From assembly GCA_947489585.1 (NCBI GenBank), contig CANLEE010000003.1, positions 62,001 to 126,000 on the forward strand: a stretch of 64,000 nucleotides of DNA, in the 5' to 3' direction. Each line of letters starts with the position of its first letter. Position 1 is the stretch's first letter. Of the stretch, positions 9,026-19,174 are shown one piece after another. The stretch is from an uncultured Psychroserpens sp. (GTDB taxonomy: Bacteria > Bacteroidota > Bacteroidia > Flavobacteriales > Flavobacteriaceae). Position numbers and translations under genes: made by a program. The notes below the pieces were generated by a model. The model did not search any database. It worked only from the letters and a program-made list of their open reading frames with translations, and was not told where the DNA came from.

Positions 9026-9952
9026 ATGAGCAAACTAGTCATAGTAGGTACAGTAGCTTTTGATGCTATTGAAACACCTTTTGGAAAAACAGACAAAATT
9101 TTAGGCGGTGCAGCAACCTTTATTGGTCTAGCTGCTTCTCACTTTAATATAGATGCTGCTGCAGTTTCTGTAGTTGGAGGTGATTTTCCACAAGAATATT
9201 TAGATTTATTAGCTGAGAGAAACATCAATATTGATGGTGTTGAAATCATTGAAGAAGGAAAAACTTTCTTCTGGAGTGGTAAATATCACAATGATATGAA
9301 CTCGCGTGACACTTTAGCTACAGAGTTAAATGTATTGGCAGATTTTAATCCTCTAGTACCTGAAGCTTACAAAAATGCTGAAGTGGTGATGTTAGGAAAT
9401 TTGCATCCAATTGTACAAATGAGTGTTTTAGAACAAATGGATACAACCCCTAAACTAGTGATTTTAGATACCATGAATTTTTGGATGGATTGTGCACTTG
9501 AAGATTTGCATAATGTCATTAAGAAAATTGATGTCATTACCATTAATGATGAAGAGGCAAGGCAATTAACTGGAGAATACTCATTGGTTGTTGCTGCTCG
9601 CAAGATTCATGAAATGGGACCAAAATATGTTGTGATTAAAAAAGGAGAACATGGTGCTTTATTATTTCATGATGATCATATGTTTTATGCACCTGCTTTA
9701 CCATTAGAAGAGGTATTTGATCCAACAGGAGCTGGAGATACATTTGCAGGAGGTTTTGCTGGGTATTTGGCAAAGACAGAAGACTATTCATTTGAGAATA
9801 TGAAAAATGCGATTATCTACGGTTCAACATTGGCGTCATTTTGTGTCGAAAAATTCGGAACAGAACGCATGGTCAATTTAGAAAATGACGAAGTACATAA
9901 ACGTATGCAACAGTTTAAACAACTCACTCAATTTAATATTGAATTATCATAA
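9026..9952 (+). CDS. PfkB-family carbohydrate/nucleoside kinase
   Basis: 308 residues from the ATG at 9026. It begins SKLVIVGTVAFDAIETPFG with the GGAATFIGLAA substrate loop. The C-terminal signature DPTGAGDTFAGGFAGYLA carries the anion hole and catalytic Asp of ribokinase-like kinases. It phosphorylates a sugar or nucleoside; which one is not clear from the sequence. It sits between a START protein and purF, so a purine-related substrate is possible but unproven. Confidence 0.9.
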   Translation: MSKLVIVGTVAFDAIETPFGKTDKILGGAATFIGLAASHFNIDAAAVSVVGGDFPQEYLDLLAERNINIDGVEIIEEGKTFFWSGKYHNDMNSRDTLATELNVLADFNPLVPEAYKNAEVVMLGNLHPIVQMSVLEQMDTTPKLVILDTMNFWMDCALEDLHNVIKKIDVITINDEEARQLTGEYSLVVAARKIHEMGPKYVVIKKGEHGALLFHDDHMFYAPALPLEEVFDPTGAGDTFAGGFAGYLAKTEDYSFENMKNAIIYGSTLASFCVEKFGTERMVNLENDEVHKRMQQFKQLTQFNIELS

Positions 9953-9955
9953 ACC

Positions 9956-9985
9956 AACGCGCTCAAAATTGAGCGCGTTTTTTAT
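9956..9985 (+). terminator. Rho-independent terminator after the PfkB kinase
   Basis: AACGCGCTC (956-964 of this kilobase) pairs with GAGCGCGTT (971-979) around a 6-nt loop and runs into T6. Confidence 0.9.
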
Positions 9986-10041
9986 TTAAGATTACATCCG
10001 AAATTTATAATTTTGGTACACGCTAAAACAACAACATAACA

Positions 10042-11940
10042 ATGAGCGATGCTTTAAAACATGAATGCGGAATAGCACTCATAAGACTCAAAAAACCATT
10101 AGAGTTCTACAAAGAAAAATACGGAAGTGCATTCTATGGTGTCAATAAAATGTACCTCTTAATGGAAAAGCAACATAATCGCGGACAAGATGGAGCTGGT
10201 TTTGCAAGTATAAAATTAGACACCAAACCCGGAGAGCGTTACATTAGTCGTGTACGATCTATTGCTCAACAACCTATTCAAGATATTTTTGCTCAAATTA
10301 ATGAGCGCATCAATGATGAACTTACAGAACATCCCGAGTATCAAAATGATGTGGCATTGCAAAAACAAAACATCCCTTATGTTGGTGAATTGCTTCTAGG
10401 ACATGTACGTTATGGTACTTTTGGAAAAAATAGCGTGGAGAGTGTTCATCCGTTTTTGAGACAAAATAACTGGATGCACAGAAACCTTATTGTTGCAGGC
10501 AACTTTAATATGACGAACGTTAATCAATTATTTGATGGACTCGTTCGGCTTGGTCAACATCCAAAAGAAAAAGCAGATACAATTACCATCATGGAAAAAA
10601 TTGGTCATTTTCTAGATGATGCTGTTGCAAAAATCTATAAGAAACTTAAAAAAGAAGGTTATAATAAAAATGAATGTTCTCCACTAATTGCTGAGCGACT
10701 AAATGTGGCTAAAATCTTAAAAAAGGCATCTAAAAACTGGGATGGAGGTTATGCTATGGCAGGGCTTTTAGGTCATGGCGATTCATTTGTCTTAAGAGAT
10801 CCTTCTGGTATTCGTCCTGCCTATTATTATGAAGATGATGAGATTGTTGTTGTTGCTTCTGAACGTCCTGTGATACAAACCGTTTTTAATGTTGATTTTA
10901 ATGATGTGAAAGAATTAGCACCTGGTCATGCGATTATCACTAAAAAGTCTGGTGCTGTTTTTATAGAAGAAATTATAACACCTTTAGAACGGAAAGCTTG
11001 TTCTTTTGAACGTATTTATTTTTCTCGCGGAAGTGATGCTGAAATTTATCAAGAGCGTAAAACCCTTGGAAAATTGCTAATGCCAAAAGTATTAGAAGCG
11101 ATAGATAACGATACAAAAAACACAGTGTTTTCATATATTCCAAATACTGCGGAAACATCATTCTTTGGAATGATAGAAACCGTTGAACAACACCTCAACG
11201 AACGAAAAACAAAAGCCATTTTAGATGGCAATGGAAAACTTTCAGCTAAACATGTAACAGATATTCTTTCTGAAAGACCTCGAATTGAAAAAATTGCCAT
11301 TAAAGATGTAAAGCTTAGAACCTTTATTACCGAAGATAGTAGTCGTGATGATTTAGTAGCTCATGTTTATGATGTGACCTATGGCGTAATTAAACCAAGT
11401 GACAACCTTGTCATTATTGATGATAGTATTGTACGAGGTACAACGCTCAAGAAGAGTATTATTAAAATGATGGATCGTTTAAATCCTAAACAAATTGTTG
11501 TTGTTTCATCAGCACCTCAAATTCGTTATCCCGATTGTTACGGCATAGATATGGCAAACCTTGAAAGCCTTATTGCGTTTAGAGCAATGCTCGCGCTTTT
11601 GAAAGAAAATGACAAATACCATATGATAGAAAAGGTCTATCACAAATGCAAAGCGCAGCTAGAATTAAAAGATACAGAGGTTAAAAACTTCGTGAAAGAT
11701 TTATATAGCGAATTTACGGCAGATGAGATTTCAGATAAAATCGCAGAATTGATTTCAGATCATACTGTTAATGCGAAGGTGAAAACGATATTTCAACCTA
11801 TTGAGAATTTACATCAAGCTTGTCCTAAAAATTTAGGCGATTGGTATTTTACAGGAAACTATCCAACAGCTGGAGGTAACCGAGTGGTTAACAGGGCTTT
11901 TGTTAATTTTTACGAAGGAAATAAAGAAAGAGCTTATTAG
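10042..11940 (+). CDS. purF: Amidophosphoribosyltransferase (long Bacteroidota form)
   Basis: 632 residues. The N-terminal glutaminase uses Cys9 (ALKHECGIALIRL), so an eight-residue propeptide must be removed, as in Ntn-type PurF. NRGQDGAGFASI and LLGHVRYGTFGKNS are glutaminase substrate motifs. The PRPP-binding loop is VIIDDSIVRGTTLKKSI in the phosphoribosyltransferase domain. It makes phosphoribosylamine, the first step of purine synthesis. It is longer than the E. coli enzyme (about 505 residues), which is usual for this phylum. Confidence 0.92.
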   Translation: MSDALKHECGIALIRLKKPLEFYKEKYGSAFYGVNKMYLLMEKQHNRGQDGAGFASIKLDTKPGERYISRVRSIAQQPIQDIFAQINERINDELTEHPEYQNDVALQKQNIPYVGELLLGHVRYGTFGKNSVESVHPFLRQNNWMHRNLIVAGNFNMTNVNQLFDGLVRLGQHPKEKADTITIMEKIGHFLDDAVAKIYKKLKKEGYNKNECSPLIAERLNVAKILKKASKNWDGGYAMAGLLGHGDSFVLRDPSGIRPAYYYEDDEIVVVASERPVIQTVFNVDFNDVKELAPGHAIITKKSGAVFIEEIITPLERKACSFERIYFSRGSDAEIYQERKTLGKLLMPKVLEAIDNDTKNTVFSYIPNTAETSFFGMIETVEQHLNERKTKAILDGNGKLSAKHVTDILSERPRIEKIAIKDVKLRTFITEDSSRDDLVAHVYDVTYGVIKPSDNLVIIDDSIVRGTTLKKSIIKMMDRLNPKQIVVVSSAPQIRYPDCYGIDMANLESLIAFRAMLALLKENDKYHMIEKVYHKCKAQLELKDTEVKNFVKDLYSEFTADEISDKIAELISDHTVNAKVKTIFQPIENLHQACPKNLGDWYFTGNYPTAGGNRVVNRAFVNFYEGNKERAY

Positions 11941-12041
11941 ATAAACGGTTCACTTTTGGTCGTTTATCCTAAAAAAAGTGTGTTTTACCTGATAAAACTG
12001 CATTTCATCTAATATTTATAAGTCTTTAACTAAATAACACA

Positions 12042-12127
12042 TACATTGGTGTCACCATAACATAAGTAGGTTAAGTTCATGGTAGATTTGGGGCAAAAAA
12101 AGGTGAACATCTGTTCACCTTTTTTTA
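12042..12127 (+). ncRNA. Twin small RNA, copy 1
   Basis: A conserved block starts at 12052 (TCACCATAACATAAGTAGG...) and ends in GATTTGGGGCAAAAAA, followed by a perfect terminator hairpin (AGGTGAACA/TGTTCACCT, 12101-12120, then T7). The body differs from copy 2 at one base in about 49, while the terminator stems are unrelated. ACCAT/ATGGT can close an internal stem, leaving GATTTGGGGC single-stranded. A weak -7 box TACATTGG lies at 12042-12049. No ORF fits. Confidence 0.75.
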
Positions 12128-12341
12128 TTGTTATAACTTCAACGCCCTCAATAGTTTTAGCTTCAAACATTTCATTATTTTAAGTTATTCAACAACACAT
12201 TGATTATCAATCCATTTCTATGATTACTTATAGTTGAAGTTTATTTCACTCGATTAAACCGTCAGAAACAGAGATTTTCCCGTTTAAGCCAATTTATTCG
12301 TCGTTGGTCTAAAAAATTAAACTATTAAATAAAAGTGCTCT

Positions 12342-12427
12342 TATATTTGTTTCACCATAACATAAGTAGGTTAAGTTTATGGTAGATTTGGGGCAAAAAA
12401 GTCGGACTCTCGTCCGGCTTTTTTCAT
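12342..12427 (+). ncRNA. Twin small RNA, copy 2
   Basis: This copy begins at 12352, exactly 300 bp after copy 1. It has a perfect -7 box TATATTTG at 12342-12349, placing transcription start at the first bases of the conserved block. Its internal stem ACCATAA/TTATGGT is perfect (7 bp). The terminator hairpin GTCGGAC/GTCCGGC followed by T6 differs fully from that of copy 1. Conservation of the body with free drift of the terminator stem is the pattern expected of a paralogous sRNA pair. Confidence 0.78.
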
Positions 12428-12474
12428 TTTTAATCCCTCCCTGTTTTTATCAAATTCAATTTTCATGTATAAAA

Positions 12475-12500
12475 AAAGCAAACCTAATTAGGTTTGCTTT
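12475..12500 (-). terminator. Terminator of sod
   Basis: A perfect 26-bp palindrome centred between 12487 and 12488 (AAAGCAAACC... mirrored) with an A-run on the + side, read as a U-run by the minus-strand sod transcript. Confidence 0.85.
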
Positions 12501-12524
12501 CTTAATGTTTATACAAAGGGTTAA

Positions 12525-13133
12525 TTACTTTGCTTCTGCATAACGTCGTTCAACTTCGTTCCAATTAATCACTTTAAAGAAGGCGTTAATATAATCTGGT
12601 CTTCTGTTTTGATAGTTCAAATAATAAGCATGTTCCCAAACATCTAATCCCAAAATTGGTGTACCTCCACAAGTTACACCTGGCATTAATGGATTGTCTT
12701 GGTTTGGCGTAGAGCATACTTCAACTTTACCTCCTTTATGAACACATAACCATGCCCATCCAGATCCAAATTGTGTTGCAGCAGCTTTACTAAACGCTTC
12801 TATAAAAGCATCTTTAGAACCAAATTCAGCATCGATCGCATCTTTTAATTCTCCAGATAAATAACCTCTATCATCAGGATTCATCACATCCCAAAACAAG
12901 GAGTGGTTATAAAAACCACCACCATTATTTCTAACACCTTTATTATTCATATCAAGGTTTCCTAAAATATCTTCAATAGATTGCCCTTGTAAATCTGTTC
13001 CTTCAATAGCAGCATTTAGTTTAGTAGTATAGCCATTATGATGTTTAGAGTGATGTATTTCCATAGTGCGCGCATCAATATGTGGTTCTAATGCGTCATA
13101 TGCGTATTTTAATTTCGGTAATTCGAAAGCCAT
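12525..13133 (-). CDS. sod: Superoxide dismutase, Fe/Mn family
   Basis: 202 residues from the ATG at 13133 ([20 protein letters not shown]); the longer frame to 13172 adds a non-conserved stretch. Metal ligands are in HHSKHHNGY (first His), [14 protein letters not shown] (second His) and [16 protein letters not shown] (Asp and last His). It dismutes superoxide in the cytoplasm. Fe versus Mn use cannot be told reliably from sequence. Confidence 0.96.
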   Translation of the reverse strand: MAFELPKLKYAYDALEPHIDARTMEIHHSKHHNGYTTKLNAAIEGTDLQGQSIEDILGNLDMNNKGVRNNGGGFYNHSLFWDVMNPDDRGYLSGELKDAIDAEFGSKDAFIEAFSKAAATQFGSGWAWLCVHKGGKVEVCSTPNQDNPLMPGVTCGGTPILGLDVWEHAYYLNYQNRRPDYINAFFKVINWNEVERRYAEAK

Positions 13134-13246
13134 AATATTTAGTTTTTTATTGTTAATATGTAATGATACCAAATTTAAGCATAAAACCGCGCAATTAAAA
13201 ATATTAAATACCTATGAACTCATAGATAGTTTTTATAATTTTAAGC

Positions 13247-16200
13247 GTGCAAAATCAATCGCCTTTTACAATTTATAATGCCTCTGCTGGAAGTGGAAAA
13301 ACCTTCACATTAGTAAAAGATTACCTTAAAATTTTATTTAAATCTAAAAGCAAGTTGGCTTTTAGAAATATTCTTGCGCTCACGTTTACCAATAAAGCAG
13401 TTGGCGAAATGAAAGAACGTGTGATAGAAATGCTTAAAGCCTTTTCTGAAGAAAAAGCATTAGAAACCCCTAATAATATGTTTAAGGTTTTGGTAGATGA
13501 ACTTGATATAAAACCTCAACAACTTCACGAGCAATCAAAAACGTTATTGCAACGCATTGTGCATAATTATGCCGCTTTTGATATTTCTACAATTGATAAG
13601 TTTAATCACAAACTTATTAGAACTTTTGCTTACGACCTTAAACTCCCTATGAATTTTGAAGTCGAGCTAGACACGGCAACTATGTTAGGTAAAGCTGTTG
13701 ATAAGCTTATTGATAAAGCTGGAAGTGATTACGAACTCACCAAGGTTTTAGTTGATTTTGCTATTGAAAAAACAGATGACAACAAAAGCTGGGATATCTC
13801 ATATGATTTTAATGCCATTGCACAACTATTGGTTAATGAGAATGAAATCTTGTACTTAAATGAACTAAAAGATAAAACTTTAACCGATTTTAAAGCACTA
13901 AAAATCAATTTACAAAAGCAAGAAAAAGAGATTGAACAACAAATTATTGGTTTAGCAAAAAGCACCTTAACATTAATTGAATCTAAGGGTTTAGATGTTG
14001 AAGATTTTTCAAGACAAACCTTACCCAATCATTTTAAGAAAGCCGAACAATTAAATTTCACAGGATTATATAGTAACAATTTACAAGGTAATTTAGCTGA
14101 ACGTTCTAAAATTTATAGTACAAAATTAGATGAGCAAAAAGCAATGATAATAGAAGGTTTGCTTCCAGAAATTGAGACCAATTATTTAGCCATAAAACAA
14201 TTTGTTTACACTTCTAAATTTCTAAAAAATGCTTTAAAAAACATTACACCTTTATCAGTGTTAAGTGCTATTGCAAAAACACTTCAAGACATAAAAGATG
14301 AAGATGATATCTTGTTGATTTCAGAATTTAATAACATTATAAATAACGAAATTAAAGAGCAACCTGCACCTTTCATTTATGAACGTATAGGCGAAAAATT
14401 CAAACACTATTTTATTGATGAGTTTCAGGACACTTCACGTTTGCAATGGGAAAATTTAACCCCATTAATAAGCAATGCTGTTTCTGGGGAAAATCTTAAA
14501 GGCGAAACAGGAACAGCGATGTTAGTTGGTGATCCCAAGCAAGCGATTTATAGATGGCGAGGTGGACAAGCCGAACAATTTATTGATTTATATTCTGAAA
14601 AAGTTAACCCGTTTCATGTTAATCAAACCATTGAAAATCTACCTACCAATTTCCGAAGTCATAAAACAATCGTTGCATTTAACAATCAGTTTTTTGATTA
14701 TATCGCTGACTTTTCATTTACCAATGAGCAGCACAAACACATCTATAAAAATGCCAAACAGAATGTGTTTTTTGATAAAGAGGGCTATGTTGAATTATCC
14801 TTTTTAAACACTGAAAATGAGGACAAAAACGAACTGTATTGTGAGGCTGTGCTAAACATCTTAAAAAAGGTCGAAAATAATGGGTTTAAGAAAAGAGATA
14901 TTTGCATTATTGTTAGAAAAACCAAAGAAGGCATTGCCATTGCAGAATATTTAAGTGACTTAAATATTGACATTATTTCTTCAGAAACATTATTACTCAA
15001 AAATGCTCCCGAAGTACAATTTATAAATCAACTTATTACTTTGAGCTTACAACCTCAAAACGATGAAGTAAAAGTACAATTACTAAATTTTATTGCTGAA
15101 AATAAGTTACAATTGACCAATGCTCACGAGTTTTTCAAAAGTATGGTACATCTCAAACCAAAAACACTATTTGAAACTCTTAACACTTACGGTTTTGATT
15201 TTAATTTTACTGCGTTTTTGCAATTACCAATCTATGAAGCTGTTGAAAGCATTATAAGAGACTTTAATTTGAACCACTCCTCTAATGCCTACATTCAGTT
15301 TTATCTAGACGAAGTTTTTGATTACTCACAAAAATACAATGCTAGTTTTTCTGGCTTTTTAGAGTATTGGGATCGCAAAAAAGACAAACTCAGTATTGTA
15401 GCACCTTCAGGAAAAGATGCTATTCAAATTATGACGATTCATAAATCAAAAGGCTTAGAGTTTCCAGTGGTCATATTTCCGTATGCAAATCAAGACATCT
15501 ATTTTGATATGACTCCAAAAATCTGGTTTCCAGTAGACAAAGCACAATTTGAAGGGTTTTCAAACCTATATGTTAATATGAATAAAGAGTTAGAGGAACT
15601 AAATGTTTTAGGTGCTCAAATCTATGATGAATATCGCTCGCAATTAGAATTAGATAATCTCAATTTACTTTATGTGGTGCTAACCAGAGCCGTTGAACAA
15701 CTGTATGTGATTTCAGAAAATGATGTCGATAAAAAAACGCAAAATGAAAAACTAAGCCATTATTCAGGATTATTCATTAGTTATTTAAAATCACTTGGCA
15801 AGTGGAATAATGAGCAAACGGTATATAGCTTTGGCAACGCTTTAACAGCTTCGGAAACTGTTCAAGACAAAATCCAAACCATTGAACAACATCAGTTTAT
15901 ATCAACAAAAAAAGAGGACCATAATCTTAACATTATAACAAGTTCGGGGTATTTATGGAATACCGCACAAGAAAAAGCAATTGCACAAGGTAATTTGGTA
16001 CATCAAATCATGGCGCTTGTTAAAACGGAAAATGATATTGATTTTGCTTTAGATCATTTTTTAATTGCAGGCCAAATTACCCCTAATCAATTTGAAGAAC
16101 TAAAACTCATAATTCATACACTTATAAACCACTCTCAGTTAAAATCGTTTTTTGACAGTGGCCTTACAATATATAATGAAAAGGATATTATAACAAAAGA

Positions 16201-16402
16201 AGGAAAACTATTGAGGCCTGATAGAGTTGTAATTAACAGTAATAATGAAGCTACTATTATAGATTACAAAACGGGCTTAAAAGATTCAACGCATAAAGAA
16301 CAACTCTTCGATTATCAATATGTTTTAGAAGAGATGGGGTTTAATGTTATAAAAAAAGTTCTAATTTATATTAATGATGCTATTACAATAAAAGAATTTT
16401 AA
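13247..16402 (+). CDS. AddA-like UvrD/REP helicase with C-terminal nuclease
   Basis: 1051 residues starting at a GTG (13247). Walker A is NASAGSGKTFTLV (residues 11-23); helicase motifs include LALTFTNKAVGEMKERV, FIDEFQDTSRLQW (Walker B), MLVGDPKQAIYRWRGG, and LLYVVLTRAVEQLYV near the C-terminal core. Residues after about 940 hold a PD-(D/E)XK nuclease: GNLVHQIM, then LLRPDRVV and ATIIDYKTG. With the nuclease at 19175 it should form an AddAB/RecBCD-like double-strand break repair enzyme. kbl and ompA lie between the two subunit genes. Confidence 0.9.
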   Translation: MQNQSPFTIYNASAGSGKTFTLVKDYLKILFKSKSKLAFRNILALTFTNKAVGEMKERVIEMLKAFSEEKALETPNNMFKVLVDELDIKPQQLHEQSKTLLQRIVHNYAAFDISTIDKFNHKLIRTFAYDLKLPMNFEVELDTATMLGKAVDKLIDKAGSDYELTKVLVDFAIEKTDDNKSWDISYDFNAIAQLLVNENEILYLNELKDKTLTDFKALKINLQKQEKEIEQQIIGLAKSTLTLIESKGLDVEDFSRQTLPNHFKKAEQLNFTGLYSNNLQGNLAERSKIYSTKLDEQKAMIIEGLLPEIETNYLAIKQFVYTSKFLKNALKNITPLSVLSAIAKTLQDIKDEDDILLISEFNNIINNEIKEQPAPFIYERIGEKFKHYFIDEFQDTSRLQWENLTPLISNAVSGENLKGETGTAMLVGDPKQAIYRWRGGQAEQFIDLYSEKVNPFHVNQTIENLPTNFRSHKTIVAFNNQFFDYIADFSFTNEQHKHIYKNAKQNVFFDKEGYVELSFLNTENEDKNELYCEAVLNILKKVENNGFKKRDICIIVRKTKEGIAIAEYLSDLNIDIISSETLLLKNAPEVQFINQLITLSLQPQNDEVKVQLLNFIAENKLQLTNAHEFFKSMVHLKPKTLFETLNTYGFDFNFTAFLQLPIYEAVESIIRDFNLNHSSNAYIQFYLDEVFDYSQKYNASFSGFLEYWDRKKDKLSIVAPSGKDAIQIMTIHKSKGLEFPVVIFPYANQDIYFDMTPKIWFPVDKAQFEGFSNLYVNMNKELEELNVLGAQIYDEYRSQLELDNLNLLYVVLTRAVEQLYVISENDVDKKTQNEKLSHYSGLFISYLKSLGKWNNEQTVYSFGNALTASETVQDKIQTIEQHQFISTKKEDHNLNIITSSGYLWNTAQEKAIAQGNLVHQIMALVKTENDIDFALDHFLIAGQITPNQFEELKLIIHTLINHSQLKSFFDSGLTIYNEKDIITKEGKLLRPDRVVINSNNEATIIDYKTGLKDSTHKEQLFDYQYVLEEMGFNVIKKVLIYINDAITIKEF

Positions 16403-16425
16403 ATTTGTAAAAACAAAAATTAACT

Positions 16426-17619
16426 ATGTACGGAAAGATTCAAGAACACTTACAAAACGAAATCGCTTCTATAAAAAATGACGGACTTTTTAAAGAAGAG
16501 CGTATCATTACATCTCCTCAAGGAGCAGAAATCACATTAAACACAGGACAAACAGTTTTAAACTTTTGCGCTAATAATTATTTGGGGTTATCATCCCATC
16601 CTGATGTGATTCAAGCCGCTAAAGATGCTATGGATACACATGGTTTTGGAATGTCGTCTGTTCGTTTTATATGCGGAACACAGGATATTCATAAAGAACT
16701 AGAACAAAAAATTGCCAATTTCTATGGTACAGAAGACACCATATTATATGCGGCGGCATTTGACGCCAATGGAGGTGTTTTTGAACCTTTATTAGGAAAG
16801 GAGGATGCTATTATTTCTGACTCTTTAAATCATGCTTCTATTATTGATGGTGTTCGTTTATGTAAGGCTGCTCGTTATCGCTATGCGAATAACAATATGC
16901 AAGATTTAGAACAACAACTTATTGCTGCTAATGAAAATGGTGCGCGATTTAAGATTATTGTTACTGATGGTGTGTTCTCAATGGATGGATTAGTAGCGCC
17001 TTTAGATCAAATTTGTGATTTAGCAGATAAATATGATGCACTAGTTATGATTGATGAATGTCATGCCACAGGTTTTATAGGTGAAACTGGGCGAGGAACA
17101 CTCGAAGAAAAAGGCGTTTTAGGTCGTATTGATATTATTACAGGAACACTTGGTAAAGCCATGGGTGGTGCTATGGGTGGCTATACTACAGCAAAAAAGG
17201 AAGTGATTGAAATTTTACGTCAGCGCTCCAGACCTTATTTATTCTCTAACTCTTTGGCTCCAGCAATTGTAGGTGCATCAATTAAGGTTTTTGATATGCT
17301 TGCTAATGATACCTCTTTAAGAGATACCCTAGAAAACAATACCAATTATTTTAAACAAGGTATGAAAGCAGCTGGCTTTGATATCATTGATGGTGATTCA
17401 GCTATTGTCCCTGTGATGCTGTACGATGCAAAGCTTTCGCAGACTATGGCCAAAATGTTATTAAACGAAGGAATCTATGTAATTGGCTTCTTTTTTCCAG
17501 TTGTACCAAGAGAAAAGGCTAGAATTCGGGTGCAACTCTCAGCAGCTCATACAAAAACCCATTTAGACAAAGCTATTACTGCGTTTACCAAAATAGGAAA
17601 AACTTTAGAAATTATTTAA
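16426..17619 (+). CDS. kbl: Glycine C-acetyltransferase (2-amino-3-ketobutyrate CoA ligase)
   Basis: 397 residues of the alpha-oxoamine synthase family (PLP fold type I). [16 protein letters not shown] and [14 protein letters not shown] are family motifs; [16 protein letters not shown] holds the PLP-binding Asp-x-x-His and [15 protein letters not shown] the Schiff-base Lys. It cleaves aminoketobutyrate with CoA to glycine and acetyl-CoA in threonine breakdown. No tdh neighbour is present. Confidence 0.95.
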   Translation: MYGKIQEHLQNEIASIKNDGLFKEERIITSPQGAEITLNTGQTVLNFCANNYLGLSSHPDVIQAAKDAMDTHGFGMSSVRFICGTQDIHKELEQKIANFYGTEDTILYAAAFDANGGVFEPLLGKEDAIISDSLNHASIIDGVRLCKAARYRYANNNMQDLEQQLIAANENGARFKIIVTDGVFSMDGLVAPLDQICDLADKYDALVMIDECHATGFIGETGRGTLEEKGVLGRIDIITGTLGKAMGGAMGGYTTAKKEVIEILRQRSRPYLFSNSLAPAIVGASIKVFDMLANDTSLRDTLENNTNYFKQGMKAAGFDIIDGDSAIVPVMLYDAKLSQTMAKMLLNEGIYVIGFFFPVVPREKARIRVQLSAAHTKTHLDKAITAFTKIGKTLEII

Positions 17620-17666
17620 AATCAGTCCAAACTCCCTATTTTTAGTACAAGTAATCAATATTTTTA

Positions 17667-17674
17667 TATATTTG
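17667..17674 (+). promoter_or_regulatory. -7 box upstream of the OmpA-family gene
   Basis: Perfect TATATTTG about 70 nt before the start codon. No clear TTG lies 19 nt upstream. The long leader (about 65 nt) is usual for abundant outer membrane proteins of this group. Confidence 0.55.
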
Positions 17675-17743
17675 TTTTGTTAATAAAATTTAACAACTTA
17701 CTTTTGCCTTTAATTAACACTTAAAATTAAAATTATTTAGAAT

Positions 17744-19102
17744 ATGAAAAATCTTAGCAGATTATGTTTCGCTTTGTTGCTAGTAGTAAGCTTCAATGTT
17801 AATGCACAAGACGAAAACAACCCATGGAAAATTGAGATTGGAGCTAACGCAGTTGATTTTTATCCAGTTGGTGAAGACGCTCCATTAGGTGAGTACTTCG
17901 ATGAATTCTATAATGTAACTGACCATTGGAATTATTTACCATCGTTGTCAAAAGTTTCTGTATCGAGATATATAAGTGATGGATTCACTTTGTCTCTTGC
18001 AGGTACGATTAATAGAATTGACAAAGTAGGTGATTCTTCTGCGCAAGATTTATCTTACTATGGTTTAGATGGTGGAATCTCTTACGGATTAATGGATTTA
18101 ATTAACTCTAACAAAATTGACCCTTACTTAGGTGTTGGTGGTGGTTACACTTGGGTTGATGAAATTGGTGCTGGAACATTAAACGGAACAGTAGGAGTTA
18201 ACTATTGGTTCTCTGAAAATGTTGGTTTAACAGCTCAATCTTCTTACAAGCATTCTTTTGAAGATTACTTAGCAAAACACTGGCAACACTCAATAGGTAT
18301 TTCTATCAAGTTTGGTGGAAAAGACACTGATGGTGACGGTATCTATGACAAAAATGATGCTTGTCCAGATGTTCCTGGTTTAGAAGCATTCAACGGATGT
18401 CCAGATTCAGATAACGATGGTATAGAAGACTCTAAAGATGATTGTCCAAATGAAGCTGGTTTAGCTGAGTTTAACGGTTGTCCAGATTCTGATAGCGATG
18501 GTGTAGCCGATAAAGATGACGATTGTCCTACAGTAGCTGGTTTAAAAGCTTTAAACGGTTGTCCTGATGCTGATAGCGATGGTGTAGCTGATAAAGATGA
18601 TAACTGTCCTAACGAAGCAGGTCCTTCTGCTAACAAAGGATGTCCTTGGCCTGATACTGATGGTGACGGAATCTTAGATAAAGATGATCAATGTCCTAAC
18701 GAAGCAGGTACTGTTGCAAACAATGGTTGTCCAGAAGTTGCGCCAACTGAAGAAGTAATTAAGCAATTAAATGATTACGCTAGAACAATCTTATTTGATA
18801 CTGGTAAAGCATCATTTAAGAATGAATCTATGGAAGTATTAGCTGCAATGACTGCTATCTTTAAAGAATACCCAAAAGCAGATTTCGCAATTGGAGGTCA
18901 TACTGATAGTGTTGGTTCTAAAGCAACTAACCAAGCTTTATCTGAAAGAAGAGCTAACGCAGTAAGAGATTATTTAATCGCTAACGGAATTAATGCAGAC
19001 AGATTAACTGCTTCTGGTTTCGGTGAAGATTACCCAATCGCTTCTAACGCTACAAGAGCTGGTAGAAAAGAAAACAGACGTGTTGAAGTAAAACTTAAAT
19101 AA
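17744..19102 (+). CDS. OmpA-family outer membrane protein with thrombospondin type 3 repeats
   Basis: 452 residues. A signal peptide ([16 protein letters not shown]) is followed by an 8-strand beta-barrel region (about 25-185). Five calcium-binding type 3 repeats follow ([19 protein letters not shown] and variants, about 190-325), then a C-terminal OmpA peptidoglycan-binding domain ([30 protein letters not shown]). It tethers the outer membrane to the cell wall. It has its own promoter and a strong terminator, so it is probably monocistronic and abundant. Confidence 0.95.
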   Translation: MKNLSRLCFALLLVVSFNVNAQDENNPWKIEIGANAVDFYPVGEDAPLGEYFDEFYNVTDHWNYLPSLSKVSVSRYISDGFTLSLAGTINRIDKVGDSSAQDLSYYGLDGGISYGLMDLINSNKIDPYLGVGGGYTWVDEIGAGTLNGTVGVNYWFSENVGLTAQSSYKHSFEDYLAKHWQHSIGISIKFGGKDTDGDGIYDKNDACPDVPGLEAFNGCPDSDNDGIEDSKDDCPNEAGLAEFNGCPDSDSDGVADKDDDCPTVAGLKALNGCPDADSDGVADKDDNCPNEAGPSANKGCPWPDTDGDGILDKDDQCPNEAGTVANNGCPEVAPTEEVIKQLNDYARTILFDTGKASFKNESMEVLAAMTAIFKEYPKADFAIGGHTDSVGSKATNQALSERRANAVRDYLIANGINADRLTASGFGEDYPIASNATRAGRKENRRVEVKLK

Positions 19103-19135
19103 GAAGTTTCACTCACAAACATAAATAAGTAAAAA

Positions 19136-19165
19136 AACGCTCCGAATTATCGGAGCGTTTTTTAT
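19136..19165 (+). terminator. Terminator of the OmpA-family gene
   Basis: AACGCTCCG pairs with CGGAGCGTT around a 6-nt loop, followed by T6. Confidence 0.92.
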
Positions 19166-19174
19166 TTTTATACT

